A stretch of 64,000 nucleotides of DNA. It comes from Chitinophagaceae bacterium UBA1931. Lineage in GTDB: Bacteria; Bacteroidota; Bacteroidia; Chitinophagales; Chitinophagaceae. Both the position numbers and the translations under genes were made by a program. A model generated the notes under the pieces. The model made no database searches. It saw nothing but the letters and a program-made list of their open reading frames with translations, and was not told where the DNA came from. Location of the stretch: positions 795,889 to 859,888 of the forward strand of contig DDFJ01000004.1 in assembly GCA_002337125.1 (NCBI GenBank). Reading direction: 5' to 3'. Positions 25,421 to 34,741 of the stretch are shown in pieces; the first letter of the stretch is position 1, and each line of letters opens with the position of its first letter.

Positions 25421-28400
25421 TTATCGCATTAAATACATTTTTCCATACCCCTTGTTGAAATACTGATCAGTATTATCTCCCTCCGACTTGTATTTTTCAA
25501 GTGCTCCGCCATTATTATTTGTAATTACACGATACAGATACACACCATTAGCCAATTTATTTCCAAATTGATCTGTGCCATCCCATTTGTAATCAGTAAT
25601 GTTTCTGCCAATTCTTAACTGTCCAAGTTCACTCTTAGTAATTTCTCTTACCACTTTTCCTGTAATTGTTAAAATCTGTATACGTATGTTTTGAGGAATC
25701 TCAGACCCTGTTAATGTAAAAACAAATGCTGTTGAAGTAGTAAACGGATTGGGATAATTCAATAAATTAGAAATCATTGCTTTGTTAACTACTTCAAAAG
25801 AAACTTTATAATCCAGATTACCAGCTTTGTTTCCACTATAATCATTTCCCGAAACAGTCAATTCATATTCACCATCTTGCGTAAAGAAAGGAGTTATATC
25901 GATCGTAGCAGTATTTTCGCCATTCGAAAGATTTGCAGGTGTAAATTTCACACTATCCGACTGCGCCTTATATTCTCTTTGAACATTATCAGGGAATCGT
26001 ATATAAATTTTTATCCCGGCAGTATCACTCAAAGCAAGATATTTGCTTTCGTCTTTCAATTTGACCAAAATATGAGGTTTAGAAGATACTAAATCCCTGT
26101 TAAGAATATGTGCGCCATCAAAAGTAACATCAAGCCAAGGTTTATAATTATCTGGTTTTACATAAAAACCCTTGTATAAAAAGTTATTAAACAAAAATTG
26201 CTCGGGTTGGTCACTATCAGGGTTGACCATAAAATACAATGTATTTGCACCCGGTAAATCCTTTGTGTCAATATTGTAAGAAATAACGATTGAATCTCCT
26301 GCTATAAGAGGCCTTTTCTTTGGCAAAGCAATTATATGAGGAACATTATTTCTATCCGTAACGACCATTTTTAATTTCAAACTATCAAATGCTGTTTCGC
26401 TTACATTTCTGAAAGCCACTGCAAAACTGAGCATCTCACCAACATCAAGTGTATCTTTCATCGTAAATCTTAAATTCGGGGCAAGCGCTCCCTCAGGCAA
26501 ATAATCAGCCAATATCCTCCAATAATTTAATTGATGAGGTGTAATATTAACGTGATCTGAGTTGGTCATACTTAACTTTATATAGGGAAAGTTCGCAGGT
26601 GAAATAAAATCAAGTAATGTATCTCTTGCATTGGTGACAGTAGCAAGTGTCATGGTTATTCCATCCGGAGTTTTGCCAATAATATCAATGGATGTAATAT
26701 CTGGATTTGCAGGCTCCAGATCTTTTCCTTGCCATATTAGCTCTTTCCAGCTTTTAGCTGGACCAAACCATGGCGATTCGATCTTACCAGTTGTGTAATA
26801 TGCAGGTATTTCAATTACATCTGAAATTTGTTCAGTTATATCCCCAAAATGCTGAATAATTTTAAAATTTGGATCTCCTTTTTTACAGATAAGAATCATG
26901 GGCTTATTGTTGTAAAAAGAATCAATCATATTAAAGCCAAGTTCTTTGAACTTATGATATAATGATTTCCCTGTACCATAAATACTCTCATCTGCCTTAA
27001 GAGTACCGGCATTTGCAAAAACTCCTAAATCAGCTCTTCCCAAATTTGTAACAACTATATAATCACCATTTTTTACACTATCGATAAAATCCATGGCTCG
27101 TTTACGATAAGTCTGATCGTTATAATAATATTCAAAAAATAATCGAACATCACCAGCTCCATTACAGTTAGGTGCAAGGCTGAGGTATTTACCATTCCCA
27201 GAAGGTAATGTTGTGTTTTGCCATGACTCAAGAGTCTTACCATCAAAAACATAAAACTGAAAAGAATTATAACGACAACCATATCTTTCGATATTGAGGA
27301 AATTATATGTTAAGTACAAATCAGGAGATGTGTGATAAGGGTATATTCCGGTTTTAACTTCAATTTTTGTAATAGTTGAATCAAAAACACTCTGCCTTGT
27401 AACAGAATCAAGCAATAATTGAGAATATGCACTTTGCCTGTGCTGATAATAATGAGACTGATTAAACCCGGTAACTGTTCCAGGAATATACACAAAACTA
27501 AATCCATTCCATACTATTGCAGATGTTTCTGTTGGTCTGATTCCAACACGCCAGTAATAAACTGCACTATCTTTAAATGAAAGTCCATTCGGCTTAAACG
27601 AAATAGAGCCAGCACTTGAAGTAACTGAATCAACTTTCTTTATGGAAGAATTGAAGTTTATTGTTGTATCAATCTCGAAATAAAACTTCCGGTTAGAACC
27701 GATTGGATTGGCTGTTGAAGCATAAAAAGTAATGTCCTTTTTATTTACAACAGAATAATTGTAAGGATAAACAGGTCGAATTTCATCTTCAAAAATGTAA
27801 AAGTCTTTTGTGATTGTATTATTAGTTTCACAAGCTTCAGGAACTGTATTATCAGGATCTATTTCAACTTTTACTCTGTTTGGTCCCTTGTCTGTAAAAG
27901 GATTAATCGCAACCTGGATATGAATAGAATCCTGATAAGGTATAGGCGCAATTTTTTTATCGAAAATTATTTTCTTACTTCCGTCCGGTATCTCTCTTGT
28001 TATTCTAACCCTTAATGAGTCCTCAATTGATTTCCCTATATTATAGATATTAACAGACAGATTAAACTTATCCTCAGCAATAGAAATAAAGTCAGACACT
28101 TTTACCATAGACTGGTCAATAGCATAATCCGGCTTTTGCGAGCTATAGAACTTTATAGCCGGATCACCATGCAAAGTAATCTCCTCCAAATGCATTCTCA
28201 CATAATAATCATCAAATGTATACCTAGAAGTTAGCGAGTCGCACACATTTTTCATTATTTCGCCAATCGATTTACCATATTTTACTGAGGAGAGTTGATT
28301 GTAAAACTCCTCTGTGTATAAATTAAGATAATGTACAATTCCCAGATGGGTACTTGCGACAAAAGCAATTGACCCCATCTGAGGAGAAAGAACCCATTTT

Positions 28401-30472
28401 TCACTGATAATTTTATTTCCAGTTAACCTGGTTGCATCATATAAAAATAAATTTCCGGCCTGACAACCATTAACAATGAAAATCGGATACTTACCGATGG
28501 CAGGATAATTTACAGGGTCAGAAAGATTATACTCAAGGTTTGTTGGTGATGAATGCCCAAAATATGTAAGTAAGGAAAAACCTTCTTTAAATAAACGTGT
28601 TATATTATCACTTGCAATATTCTGCACTACCGCCACGCCGGTTTTCTGAAGTGAGTAAACCGTTGCGCCACACAAAGTATCTCTGATAACAGATGCATAT
28701 TGATTAAGATAAGTCATAATCTGTTCACCTACAAAATCGTTTGCACCTCCGATATGAATTACATTTTTTTTCCATAGCTCATCCGCTATATTGCAGGAAT
28801 TGGTATTATAAAATGATTCATATTGTTTTACCTTATCTAAATAAGCTTTTACTTCAGAAGGGTCAACAACATTTAAGCGACCAATAGGAAAGTTTGGAAC
28901 TATAGACCTGTCATCTGAAACCATTGACATATCAGATGCGGGATTTCCAAGTACAGGAACAAGATTCAGTTTTTCGATTAAAGGGTTCGATTCTGATGAT
29001 CTATAGCCGTTGTAAAAAACACCTTTCCCAATAATCAAACTAAATTTGGGTTTAGTTGCAAAAGATGTAAATGCAAAACGCATAAAGTTCTTTATTGCAT
29101 AGGCATTGTTCTTAACACCATATCCAAACTGATCAAGAATATCCTGAATATTATATGTCTTTGCATTAAACCCTCCACCGGTAGTACTGCTCCTGTATAA
29201 TCTGTATTGCTCGATCTGGTTAATACCATTGGCATCGGAATAAAGTAATGGATTAGAAATAATAATATAATCAGCCTGATTACCAGTTAAACCATAATTT
29301 GTAAACGTTCTGGATTTAAAAGAACCAACAGTTTTGATATTTGAAGCATCTTCACTTACCAAAACAAGTTTTCTTGCTGTTGCTGATGCAGGTAACACAA
29401 CCCTTATTTGTGTAGGCGAAATGATCGACGCTGTAATCCTTAACCTGTTCGTTAGGTCGTATAAAACAGGAGCCTGAGACCCAAAATTTACATTATCAAT
29501 TATAAGATTATTTCCATTTGCGCTGGCTGGTAATTCAAACTGAAAGTTTGAAGCACCACCAAAATTAAACAGTCTGGGGTAAGTAAGTTCAAACATCCCA
29601 ATCACGATCCTGTCTGTAGGTTCTATTGATGTATTTTTAAAGCCAACAACAGCGCTATTTGAACTGATAAGAGAAAGAGGGATATTATTTGCTGAAACAT
29701 CTATAGTTGAATTGAAGTAATTCATTTCAACTTCTGTAACCATAGTTCCATTTACAGTAACCTGAACAGTTCTTGCATTTGTTGCCCTGCCCTCACCAGA
29801 AAACTTCAACATTGCATTCGGCCCTGACGTTGCAACATATAAATTACTCAATGTTGAAAACAAGGTTATTGATGGGGCAAACTCACTACTTGTAAAGCCC
29901 TCTCCTTTGTCAAACGATGCAGAGTAAACATTACTTCCCACATTAGAAGCATAACCATAGTTTAAATTATCTTTATAATAATTCCCTGCCGTATACATGA
30001 AATATGGTTCAGCAGTAAGACCAGAACTCAAATCATTATTTGTTTGAACCAATCTTAAGTTCGCTGAAGGAGTAGAATTAACTGTAAGAAAAAAAGCTGC
30101 AGTATCTGTAAACAAACTCCATTTATCGTTAATCTGGTAATCAGGTTGCAGGTACATTCTCTTTTCCCATTTACCATCATTCATTTCACCCCAGAATTCA
30201 ATATAACCATCCGAAGCCAATGCTCCAGTTGGCGACGATGTGTAAACAGGTACTTGTTGCCCGTTTCGCCAAAGTTGAAAATAAGAGGCATCGGTGTTAC
30301 CAATTCCCAAAGCTGCAAGTTGTGCTTGGCTTATACGGTATAAACCAGTTGAACCAACATTGAACTTGTAATATGTTTTACTGAAGTCAATCCACTCGTT
30401 CATATAGTTTTGCGTCTGGGCAGTCGCAAAAGAGCATATGAATAAAAACACTATGATTGGAAATCGTTTCAT
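25421..30472 (-). CDS. porU2: type IX secretion sortase-like C25 peptidase PorU2
   Basis: This 1683-residue protein has a Sec signal peptide (MKRFPIIVFLFICSFATAQ) and a gingipain-like C25 peptidase domain with catalytic His at about 640 (TYFGHSSPTN) and Cys at about 670 (IVNGCQAGN). Long CARDB/Ig-like beta domains follow, with a C-terminal FlgD-like/T9SS tail (NLLNYPNPFTTSTAF..., GVYLYRV). It fits the family annotated as putative T9SS sortase PorU2, distinct from PorU. PorU removes the sorting tail of cargo and attaches it to the surface. It is 4 nt from porV2, so the two are one operon. Confidence 0.88.
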   Translation of the reverse strand: MKRFPIIVFLFICSFATAQTQNYMNEWIDFSKTYYKFNVGSTGLYRISQAQLAALGIGNTDASYFQLWRNGQQVPVYTSSPTGALASDGYIEFWGEMNDGKWEKRMYLQPDYQINDKWSLFTDTAAFFLTVNSTPSANLRLVQTNNDLSSGLTAEPYFMYTAGNYYKDNLNYGYASNVGSNVYSASFDKGEGFTSSEFAPSITLFSTLSNLYVATSGPNAMLKFSGEGRATNARTVQVTVNGTMVTEVEMNYFNSTIDVSANNIPLSLISSNSAVVGFKNTSIEPTDRIVIGMFELTYPRLFNFGGASNFQFELPASANGNNLIIDNVNFGSQAPVLYDLTNRLRITASIISPTQIRVVLPASATARKLVLVSEDASNIKTVGSFKSRTFTNYGLTGNQADYIIISNPLLYSDANGINQIEQYRLYRSSTTGGGFNAKTYNIQDILDQFGYGVKNNAYAIKNFMRFAFTSFATKPKFSLIIGKGVFYNGYRSSESNPLIEKLNLVPVLGNPASDMSMVSDDRSIVPNFPIGRLNVVDPSEVKAYLDKVKQYESFYNTNSCNIADELWKKNVIHIGGANDFVGEQIMTYLNQYASVIRDTLCGATVYSLQKTGVAVVQNIASDNITRLFKEGFSLLTYFGHSSPTNLEYNLSDPVNYPAIGKYPIFIVNGCQAGNLFLYDATRLTGNKIISEKWVLSPQMGSIAFVASTHLGIVHYLNLYTEEFYNQLSSVKYGKSIGEIMKNVCDSLTSRYTFDDYYVRMHLEEITLHGDPAIKFYSSQKPDYAIDQSMVKVSDFISIAEDKFNLSVNIYNIGKSIEDSLRVRITREIPDGSKKIIFDKKIAPIPYQDSIHIQVAINPFTDKGPNRVKVEIDPDNTVPEACETNNTITKDFYIFEDEIRPVYPYNYSVVNKKDITFYASTANPIGSNRKFYFEIDTTINFNSSIKKVDSVTSSAGSISFKPNGLSFKDSAVYYWRVGIRPTETSAIVWNGFSFVYIPGTVTGFNQSHYYQHRQSAYSQLLLDSVTRQSVFDSTITKIEVKTGIYPYHTSPDLYLTYNFLNIERYGCRYNSFQFYVFDGKTLESWQNTTLPSGNGKYLSLAPNCNGAGDVRLFFEYYYNDQTYRKRAMDFIDSVKNGDYIVVTNLGRADLGVFANAGTLKADESIYGTGKSLYHKFKELGFNMIDSFYNNKPMILICKKGDPNFKIIQHFGDITEQISDVIEIPAYYTTGKIESPWFGPAKSWKELIWQGKDLEPANPDITSIDIIGKTPDGITMTLATVTNARDTLLDFISPANFPYIKLSMTNSDHVNITPHQLNYWRILADYLPEGALAPNLRFTMKDTLDVGEMLSFAVAFRNVSETAFDSLKLKMVVTDRNNVPHIIALPKKRPLIAGDSIVISYNIDTKDLPGANTLYFMVNPDSDQPEQFLFNNFLYKGFYVKPDNYKPWLDVTFDGAHILNRDLVSSKPHILVKLKDESKYLALSDTAGIKIYIRFPDNVQREYKAQSDSVKFTPANLSNGENTATIDITPFFTQDGEYELTVSGNDYSGNKAGNLDYKVSFEVVNKAMISNLLNYPNPFTTSTAFVFTLTGSEIPQNIRIQILTITGKVVREITKSELGQLRIGRNITDYKWDGTDQFGNKLANGVYLYRVITNNNGGALEKYKSEGDNTDQYFNKGYGKMYLMR

Positions 30473-30476
30473 TTTA

Positions 30477-31601
30477 TCAGAATTTTTTCTTGGTATTTAA
30501 GTTTGCTTTCAAAAGGTCGAGACGAAGAGAAATGATATGCGTATAAAGAGGATTGGATTGATTAGCCAGGTTAGTAAATGCATAATCAACATGAAAACTG
30601 TTTCCTAATTTAAATCCTGCTCCAGCACCAGGTTGATAAATCCAGACCTTCTTCTGGTTTAATGTATCTCCATCGGCATAGGTTTTCTGGAAATTGTAAA
30701 TTCCTCCACGAAGGAAGAATGCATTTTTTATATTCAGCTCCACACCAATTTTGGGATCGCCATTTACAGCTTTTGAACTGATGAGTGTGTTGCGCTGTCC
30801 ATCAAAGGTTAAATCAAGGTTTGCCTCAGCTTTTAATTTTATTCCTTTCGCTATCCTGAAATCATAAGCACCACCAACAATTAATCTCGGCGCAGTCAAT
30901 TCTGTTGATTTAACAGGTATGGAGTTATTTGTAAGAAAGAGTACTTCCTTTTCTCTTTCAGTAAAACTAAACGACCAGGAGTTGAAAGTAGTAGTAATAT
31001 CTTTTGCCATTGCACCAAACGACCAGTTTTCACCTTTCATCTGAATTCCCAGATCCAATCCAAATCCCCATGCTTTTGCAAACGTTCCTACATTACGGTG
31101 AATTACTTTGGCGTTCATACCAATACTGATCAGTTTATTATCTGTTTCCTTCAGCTTCTGCGCAACTGACAAAAGGAAAGCATAATCAGCTGATGAGAAA
31201 GACCGCAGGTTAGCATAATTAACACTGCCGTCAGGTTCAATCAAATAAAGTGTATTCGGAATATCATCAACAGCAAATCTCAAAAATGAGAGGCCGATTG
31301 TGCGTTTGTTATTTGCAACAGGAATCGCTAATGCACCGAAATCATATTTACCAATGCCGGCAAAATATTCTGCATGCATCAGTGAAAGTGAAGGGTCATT
31401 TTTCACAGCAGTAAGTCCTGCAGGATTCCAGTAGCCTGCAGTAGCATCATTTACTGACGCTACCTGGGCACCTCCCATTCCAAAGGCACGGGAGCCGGCT
31501 CCAATGTTCATGAATTCGTTCGAGTAAATCCGTATTTGTCCTACACAGCTGAATACTGTTAAAAGGGCAACGGAAAGAAGATAAGTGGATCGGGCTATCA
31601 T
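30477..31601 (-). CDS. porV2: PorV/PorQ family outer-membrane protein PorV2
   Basis: The 374-residue product has a signal peptide (MIARSTYLLSVALLTVFSCVGQ) and the UPF0164/PorV N-terminus (MNIGAGSRAFGMGGAQVASVNDATAGYWNPAGL). A FadL-like 14-strand barrel pattern follows. PorV-type proteins shuttle cargo from the SprA translocon to the PorU sortase. The gene directly precedes porU2 in transcription order (4-nt gap), the known pairing of the alternative PorV2/PorU2 set. I use the ATG at 31599-31601; the longer frame adds a polar leader of 14 residues. Confidence 0.88.
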   Translation of the reverse strand: MIARSTYLLSVALLTVFSCVGQIRIYSNEFMNIGAGSRAFGMGGAQVASVNDATAGYWNPAGLTAVKNDPSLSLMHAEYFAGIGKYDFGALAIPVANNKRTIGLSFLRFAVDDIPNTLYLIEPDGSVNYANLRSFSSADYAFLLSVAQKLKETDNKLISIGMNAKVIHRNVGTFAKAWGFGLDLGIQMKGENWSFGAMAKDITTTFNSWSFSFTEREKEVLFLTNNSIPVKSTELTAPRLIVGGAYDFRIAKGIKLKAEANLDLTFDGQRNTLISSKAVNGDPKIGVELNIKNAFFLRGGIYNFQKTYADGDTLNQKKVWIYQPGAGAGFKLGNSFHVDYAFTNLANQSNPLYTHIISLRLDLLKANLNTKKKF

Positions 31602-31784
31602 CCGGTCAGTTTTCTGGTAAACAATTAGTTTAAAAAGAGTCAACTCTCATAGATTAAGCTGCTTTCATAGCACAAAATAAAAAATTCTGCGTGGCTTTGC
31701 AAACTTGGTCTAAGATCGCTATGGCTAAAAACGCTGAGTTACAATGTTTATTGCCTGTTTTAAGGATTATGCCTTTCTCTACCC

Positions 31785-31792
31785 TACTTTTG
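31785..31792 (+). promoter_or_regulatory. -7 box for tyrS
   Basis: TACTTTTG fits TAnnTTTG and lies 17 nt before the tyrS ATG. A start about 5-7 nt downstream would give a leader near 10 nt. No -33 TTTG at the usual spacing. Confidence 0.5.
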
Positions 31793-31809
31793 CGGAAATT
31801 TTCCTGAAA

Positions 31810-33087
31810 ATGAACCTGATCGAAGAATTAAGATGGAGAGGCATGATTCAAGATATTATGCCAGGTACAGAAGAACAATTACTTAAAGAAGTAACCACTG
31901 GCTATGTGGGTTTTGATCCAACAGCCGACAGTCTGCATATTGGCCACCTTGTGCCTGTTTTATTGCTTCGCCATCTCCAGAATTATGGTCACCGGCCCGT
32001 TGCACTGGTTGGAGGTGCTACTGGTATGATTGGCGATCCAAGCGGCAAAAGTGAAGAAAGAAACTTATTGGATGAGTCAACACTTGCTCACAACGTTCAA
32101 GCTATTAAAGACCAGTTATCGCAATACATTGATTTTACGCCCGGCAAGCCTAACAGTGCCGAGTTGGTAAATAACTACGACTGGATGAAGGAATTTTCAT
32201 TCATTGGTTTTCTCCGTGATATTGGTAAGCACATCACTGTTAACTACATGATGAGTAAAGACAGTGTGAAGAAGAGAATTGAGGGTGATGCAGGCATCAG
32301 CTACACCGAATTTGCATACCAACTTTTGCAGGGATACGACTTTTTGTGGCTTCACCAAAACCGCAACTGCAAACTGCAGATGGGTGGAAGTGATCAATGG
32401 GGAAATATTGTTACCGGTACAGAGCTGATCCGCAGAAAAGCTGGTGGAGAAGCTTTTGCATTTACCTGCCCATTGATTACAAAAGCTGATGGCGGAAAAT
32501 TCGGCAAAACTGAATCGGGTACTGTTTGGCTTAGTGCTGCCCGTACAACTGCGTACCAGTTTTACCAGTTCTGGCTGAATGCAGGCGATGCTGACGCTGA
32601 AAAGTGGATTAAAATTTTCACATTCATCAGCAAAGAAGAAATTGATGCATTGATTGATCAGCATAAACAGGATGCATCAAAACGACTGCTTCAAAAAAGA
32701 CTGGCTGAAGAAGTAACAAAATTTGTTCATGGGGAAGCTGAATTAAAGGCTGCCATTGAAACAACAGAAAAACTTTTTGCCAATCAAACCGCTCCTGCTG
32801 AGAGTTTGAGTATTGACGATCTTGAAGGAATGGAAGGCGTAATTAAATTCGATTATGCGGCCGACAAAATAGCTGCAGGCATTGATGTAGTTAGCTTTTT
32901 AGCTGAAACAACTATTTTTCCAAGTAAGGGTGAAGCCAGAAAAACAGTGCAGGGAGGCGGCGTTAGTATCAACAGGAAAAAAGTTGACGCAATAGATATG
33001 AAAATTGACAATTCATTGTTACTTCATAACAAATATTTGCTGGTACAAAAAGGTAAAAAGAACTATTACCTTGTAAAAGCAGTTTAA
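31810..33087 (+). CDS. tyrS: tyrosyl-tRNA synthetase
   Basis: The 425-residue enzyme is a class Ic aminoacyl-tRNA synthetase with the HIGH motif (DSLHIGHLVPVLLL), the KMSKS equivalent KFGKTESG, tyrosine-pocket elements YDFLWLHQNRNCKLQMGGSDQWGNI, and a C-terminal S4 RNA-binding domain (about 360-425, KGEARKTVQGGGVSINRKKV). It charges tRNA-Tyr. The ATG at 31810 (MNLIEELRWRG) agrees with family starts; the 22 upstream codons overlap the promoter. A tRNA-Gln gene follows with its own promoter. Confidence 0.98.
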   Translation: MNLIEELRWRGMIQDIMPGTEEQLLKEVTTGYVGFDPTADSLHIGHLVPVLLLRHLQNYGHRPVALVGGATGMIGDPSGKSEERNLLDESTLAHNVQAIKDQLSQYIDFTPGKPNSAELVNNYDWMKEFSFIGFLRDIGKHITVNYMMSKDSVKKRIEGDAGISYTEFAYQLLQGYDFLWLHQNRNCKLQMGGSDQWGNIVTGTELIRRKAGGEAFAFTCPLITKADGGKFGKTESGTVWLSAARTTAYQFYQFWLNAGDADAEKWIKIFTFISKEEIDALIDQHKQDASKRLLQKRLAEEVTKFVHGEAELKAAIETTEKLFANQTAPAESLSIDDLEGMEGVIKFDYAADKIAAGIDVVSFLAETTIFPSKGEARKTVQGGGVSINRKKVDAIDMKIDNSLLLHNKYLLVQKGKKNYYLVKAV

Positions 33088-33113
33088 GAAAATCAGAACT
33101 AATCAGATATTTT

Positions 33114-33145
33114 TTTGGCTGGGTTTTTATTCAACCTTATTTTTG
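33114..33145 (+). promoter_or_regulatory. promoter of tRNA-Gln
   Basis: TTTG (33114-33117), a 20-nt spacer, then TATTTTTG (33138-33145). Predicted start is near 33152, 12 nt before the mature tRNA. It is one of the best promoter matches in the window. Confidence 0.8.
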
Positions 33146-33163
33146 CAGCCCCTTCGGGGAGAT

Positions 33164-33234
33164 TGGCCTATAGTATAATGGTAGTACGACAGATTTTGGT
33201 TCTGTTTGTCTTGGTTCGAATCCAGGTAGGCCAA
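33164..33234 (+). tRNA. tRNA-Gln (TTG anticodon)
   Basis: Acceptor TGGCCTA pairs with TAGGCCA. The loop TTTTGGT gives anticodon TTG and the T-arm is TGGTTCGAATCCA. The 3' CCA is not encoded. Confidence 0.97.
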
Positions 33235-33235
33235 C

Positions 33236-33261
33236 AAAAGCCGCTCAATTGAGCGGCTTTT
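33236..33261. terminator. bidirectional terminator shared by tRNA-Gln and rfbD
   Basis: A perfect 26-bp palindrome (core GCCGCTC/GAGCGGC, outer AAAA/TTTT) follows tRNA-Gln by one base. The rfbD stop (33245-33247) and its last codons lie inside the stem. Confidence 0.85.
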
Positions 33262-34120
33262 GTATTAAAAGAGATATACATTTTTCCAGGCTCTCTTCCC
33301 AACCGGGAACCTGAACTCCATAAATCGTTTTGATTTTGTCTTTGTTCAGCAAAGAATACTTCGGCCGTTTTGCCGGAGTTGGATATGCTGAAGTTGGGAT
33401 GGGGTTAACAGCACATTCATTGCCTATCTGTTTTTTTATTGCAACGGCAAAATCATACCAACTTATCCGTCCTTCATTGCTGTAATGATAAATACCACTT
33501 TCCCATTTTCCGGAAGCAACAATATCCATAATTGCTTTTGCCAGATCAGCTGCATAAGTTGGTGAACCTACCTGGTCTTCTACAAGATTCAACTCTGTGC
33601 GTTCAGCCATCAAACGCATCATTGTCTTAACGAAGTTGTTTCCAAAAGATGAATAAACCCATGCTGTGCGAATGATGATTGAAGAAGGATCTTCCTTCAA
33701 GCATAATTGTTCCCCAAGCAGTTTTGATTCACCATATACATTTGAAGGATTGGGAATATCATCTTCCGTGTAAGGAACTGTGCTTTCACCATCAAACACA
33801 TAATCCGTGGAAATATGGACAAACTTTGTGTTGTATTTTTTACAAATACTTGCCAGGTTCCCTACCACTGTTCCATTAACAAGCATTACCACATCTCTGT
33901 TTGATTCAGCTTTATCAACTGCAGTATAAGCAGCGCAATTAATGCAATAAGCTGGTTGATGTTTGGCAAAAAAGTCCCCGACTAATTCAAAATTATCGAG
34001 GGCAAGATTGTCTATGTCGGTAAATACAAATTCAAATTGAGAATAGGCAGATGCCAATTGCTTCAGCTCATTACCCAGCTGACCGTTACCGCCTGTTACA
34101 AGTATCAGAGGTTTATTCAT
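33245..34120 (-). CDS. rfbD: dTDP-4-dehydrorhamnose reductase
   Basis: The 291-residue SDR enzyme makes dTDP-L-rhamnose, the last step of the pathway. It has the N-terminal Rossmann motif LVTGGNGQLGNELKQL, the STDYVFDG segment (HISTDYVFDGESTVPYTEDD) and the catalytic YGESKLLGE. Its final residues are encoded within the palindromic terminator shared with tRNA-Gln. It is the last gene of the sugar-nucleotide operon, 18 nt after rfbC. Confidence 0.97.
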   Translation of the reverse strand: MNKPLILVTGGNGQLGNELKQLASAYSQFEFVFTDIDNLALDNFELVGDFFAKHQPAYCINCAAYTAVDKAESNRDVVMLVNGTVVGNLASICKKYNTKFVHISTDYVFDGESTVPYTEDDIPNPSNVYGESKLLGEQLCLKEDPSSIIIRTAWVYSSFGNNFVKTMMRLMAERTELNLVEDQVGSPTYAADLAKAIMDIVASGKWESGIYHYSNEGRISWYDFAVAIKKQIGNECAVNPIPTSAYPTPAKRPKYSLLNKDKIKTIYGVQVPGWEESLEKCISLLIQKPLN

Positions 34121-34138
34121 TCCTGTTTTATAATCAAA

Positions 34139-34693
34139 TTAAAAAAAGCAATCTTCGGGCAGCTGATCAAATGCAGGATGCAGCAAATCTTTTTCAGAAA
34201 CAATTTCTTTTCCCTTTTCAATGCGCCAGTCAATATTCAGAAATGTATCATTGAACAAAAGCCCGGCTTCACTTTGCTTGTTATAAAAATTGTCGCATTT
34301 ATACAGCACTTCGGCTTTTTCGCTCAATACTGAAAAACCATGTGCAAATCCTCTCGGCACGAGCAATGCATTATTCTTTTGAGAAGTAAGTTCAATTAAA
34401 AAAACCTGTTTGAATGTTGGCGAGTTCCTGCGCAGATCCACAACCACATCTAAAATAACACCACTTAAACAACGCACCAATTTTGCTTGTGCGTTTTCAG
34501 CTTTTTGAAAATGCAATCCTCTTACAACGCCGTGAGTTGAACTGGACTGATTATCCTGTACCCATTTATAAAAAAGCCCGGCTTCTTCAAATGTTTTCTG
34601 ATTATACGATTCGAAAAAATATCCCCTGTCATCACCAAACACTTTTGGCTCAAACACAACTAAATCGGGGAAGTTTGTTTTAATAAATGACAT
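34139..34693 (-). CDS. rfbC: dTDP-4-dehydrorhamnose 3,5-epimerase
   Basis: The 184-residue cupin enzyme has the family hallmarks PKVFGDDRGYFFESYNQKTF, QDNQSSSTHGVVRGLHFQ, LVRCLSGVILDVVVDLRRNSPTF and LLVPRGFAHGFSVLS, with the catalytic His in RGLHFQ. It converts dTDP-4-keto-6-deoxyglucose to the L-lyxo form. It lies 48 bp after rfbB and 18 bp before rfbD in the same operon. Confidence 0.98.
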   Translation of the reverse strand: MSFIKTNFPDLVVFEPKVFGDDRGYFFESYNQKTFEEAGLFYKWVQDNQSSSTHGVVRGLHFQKAENAQAKLVRCLSGVILDVVVDLRRNSPTFKQVFLIELTSQKNNALLVPRGFAHGFSVLSEKAEVLYKCDNFYNKQSEAGLLFNDTFLNIDWRIEKGKEIVSEKDLLHPAFDQLPEDCFF

Positions 34694-34741
34694 TGGTTGA
34701 TTTCCGGTTTATGGTTTCAGTTTACTGAACAACAATCAATA

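Noticed and set aside
31744..31809. Upstream-extended tyrS start (22 extra residues)
   Set aside because: The extension contains the -7 box and is not family-like; MNLIEELRWRG at 31810 is the canonical start.
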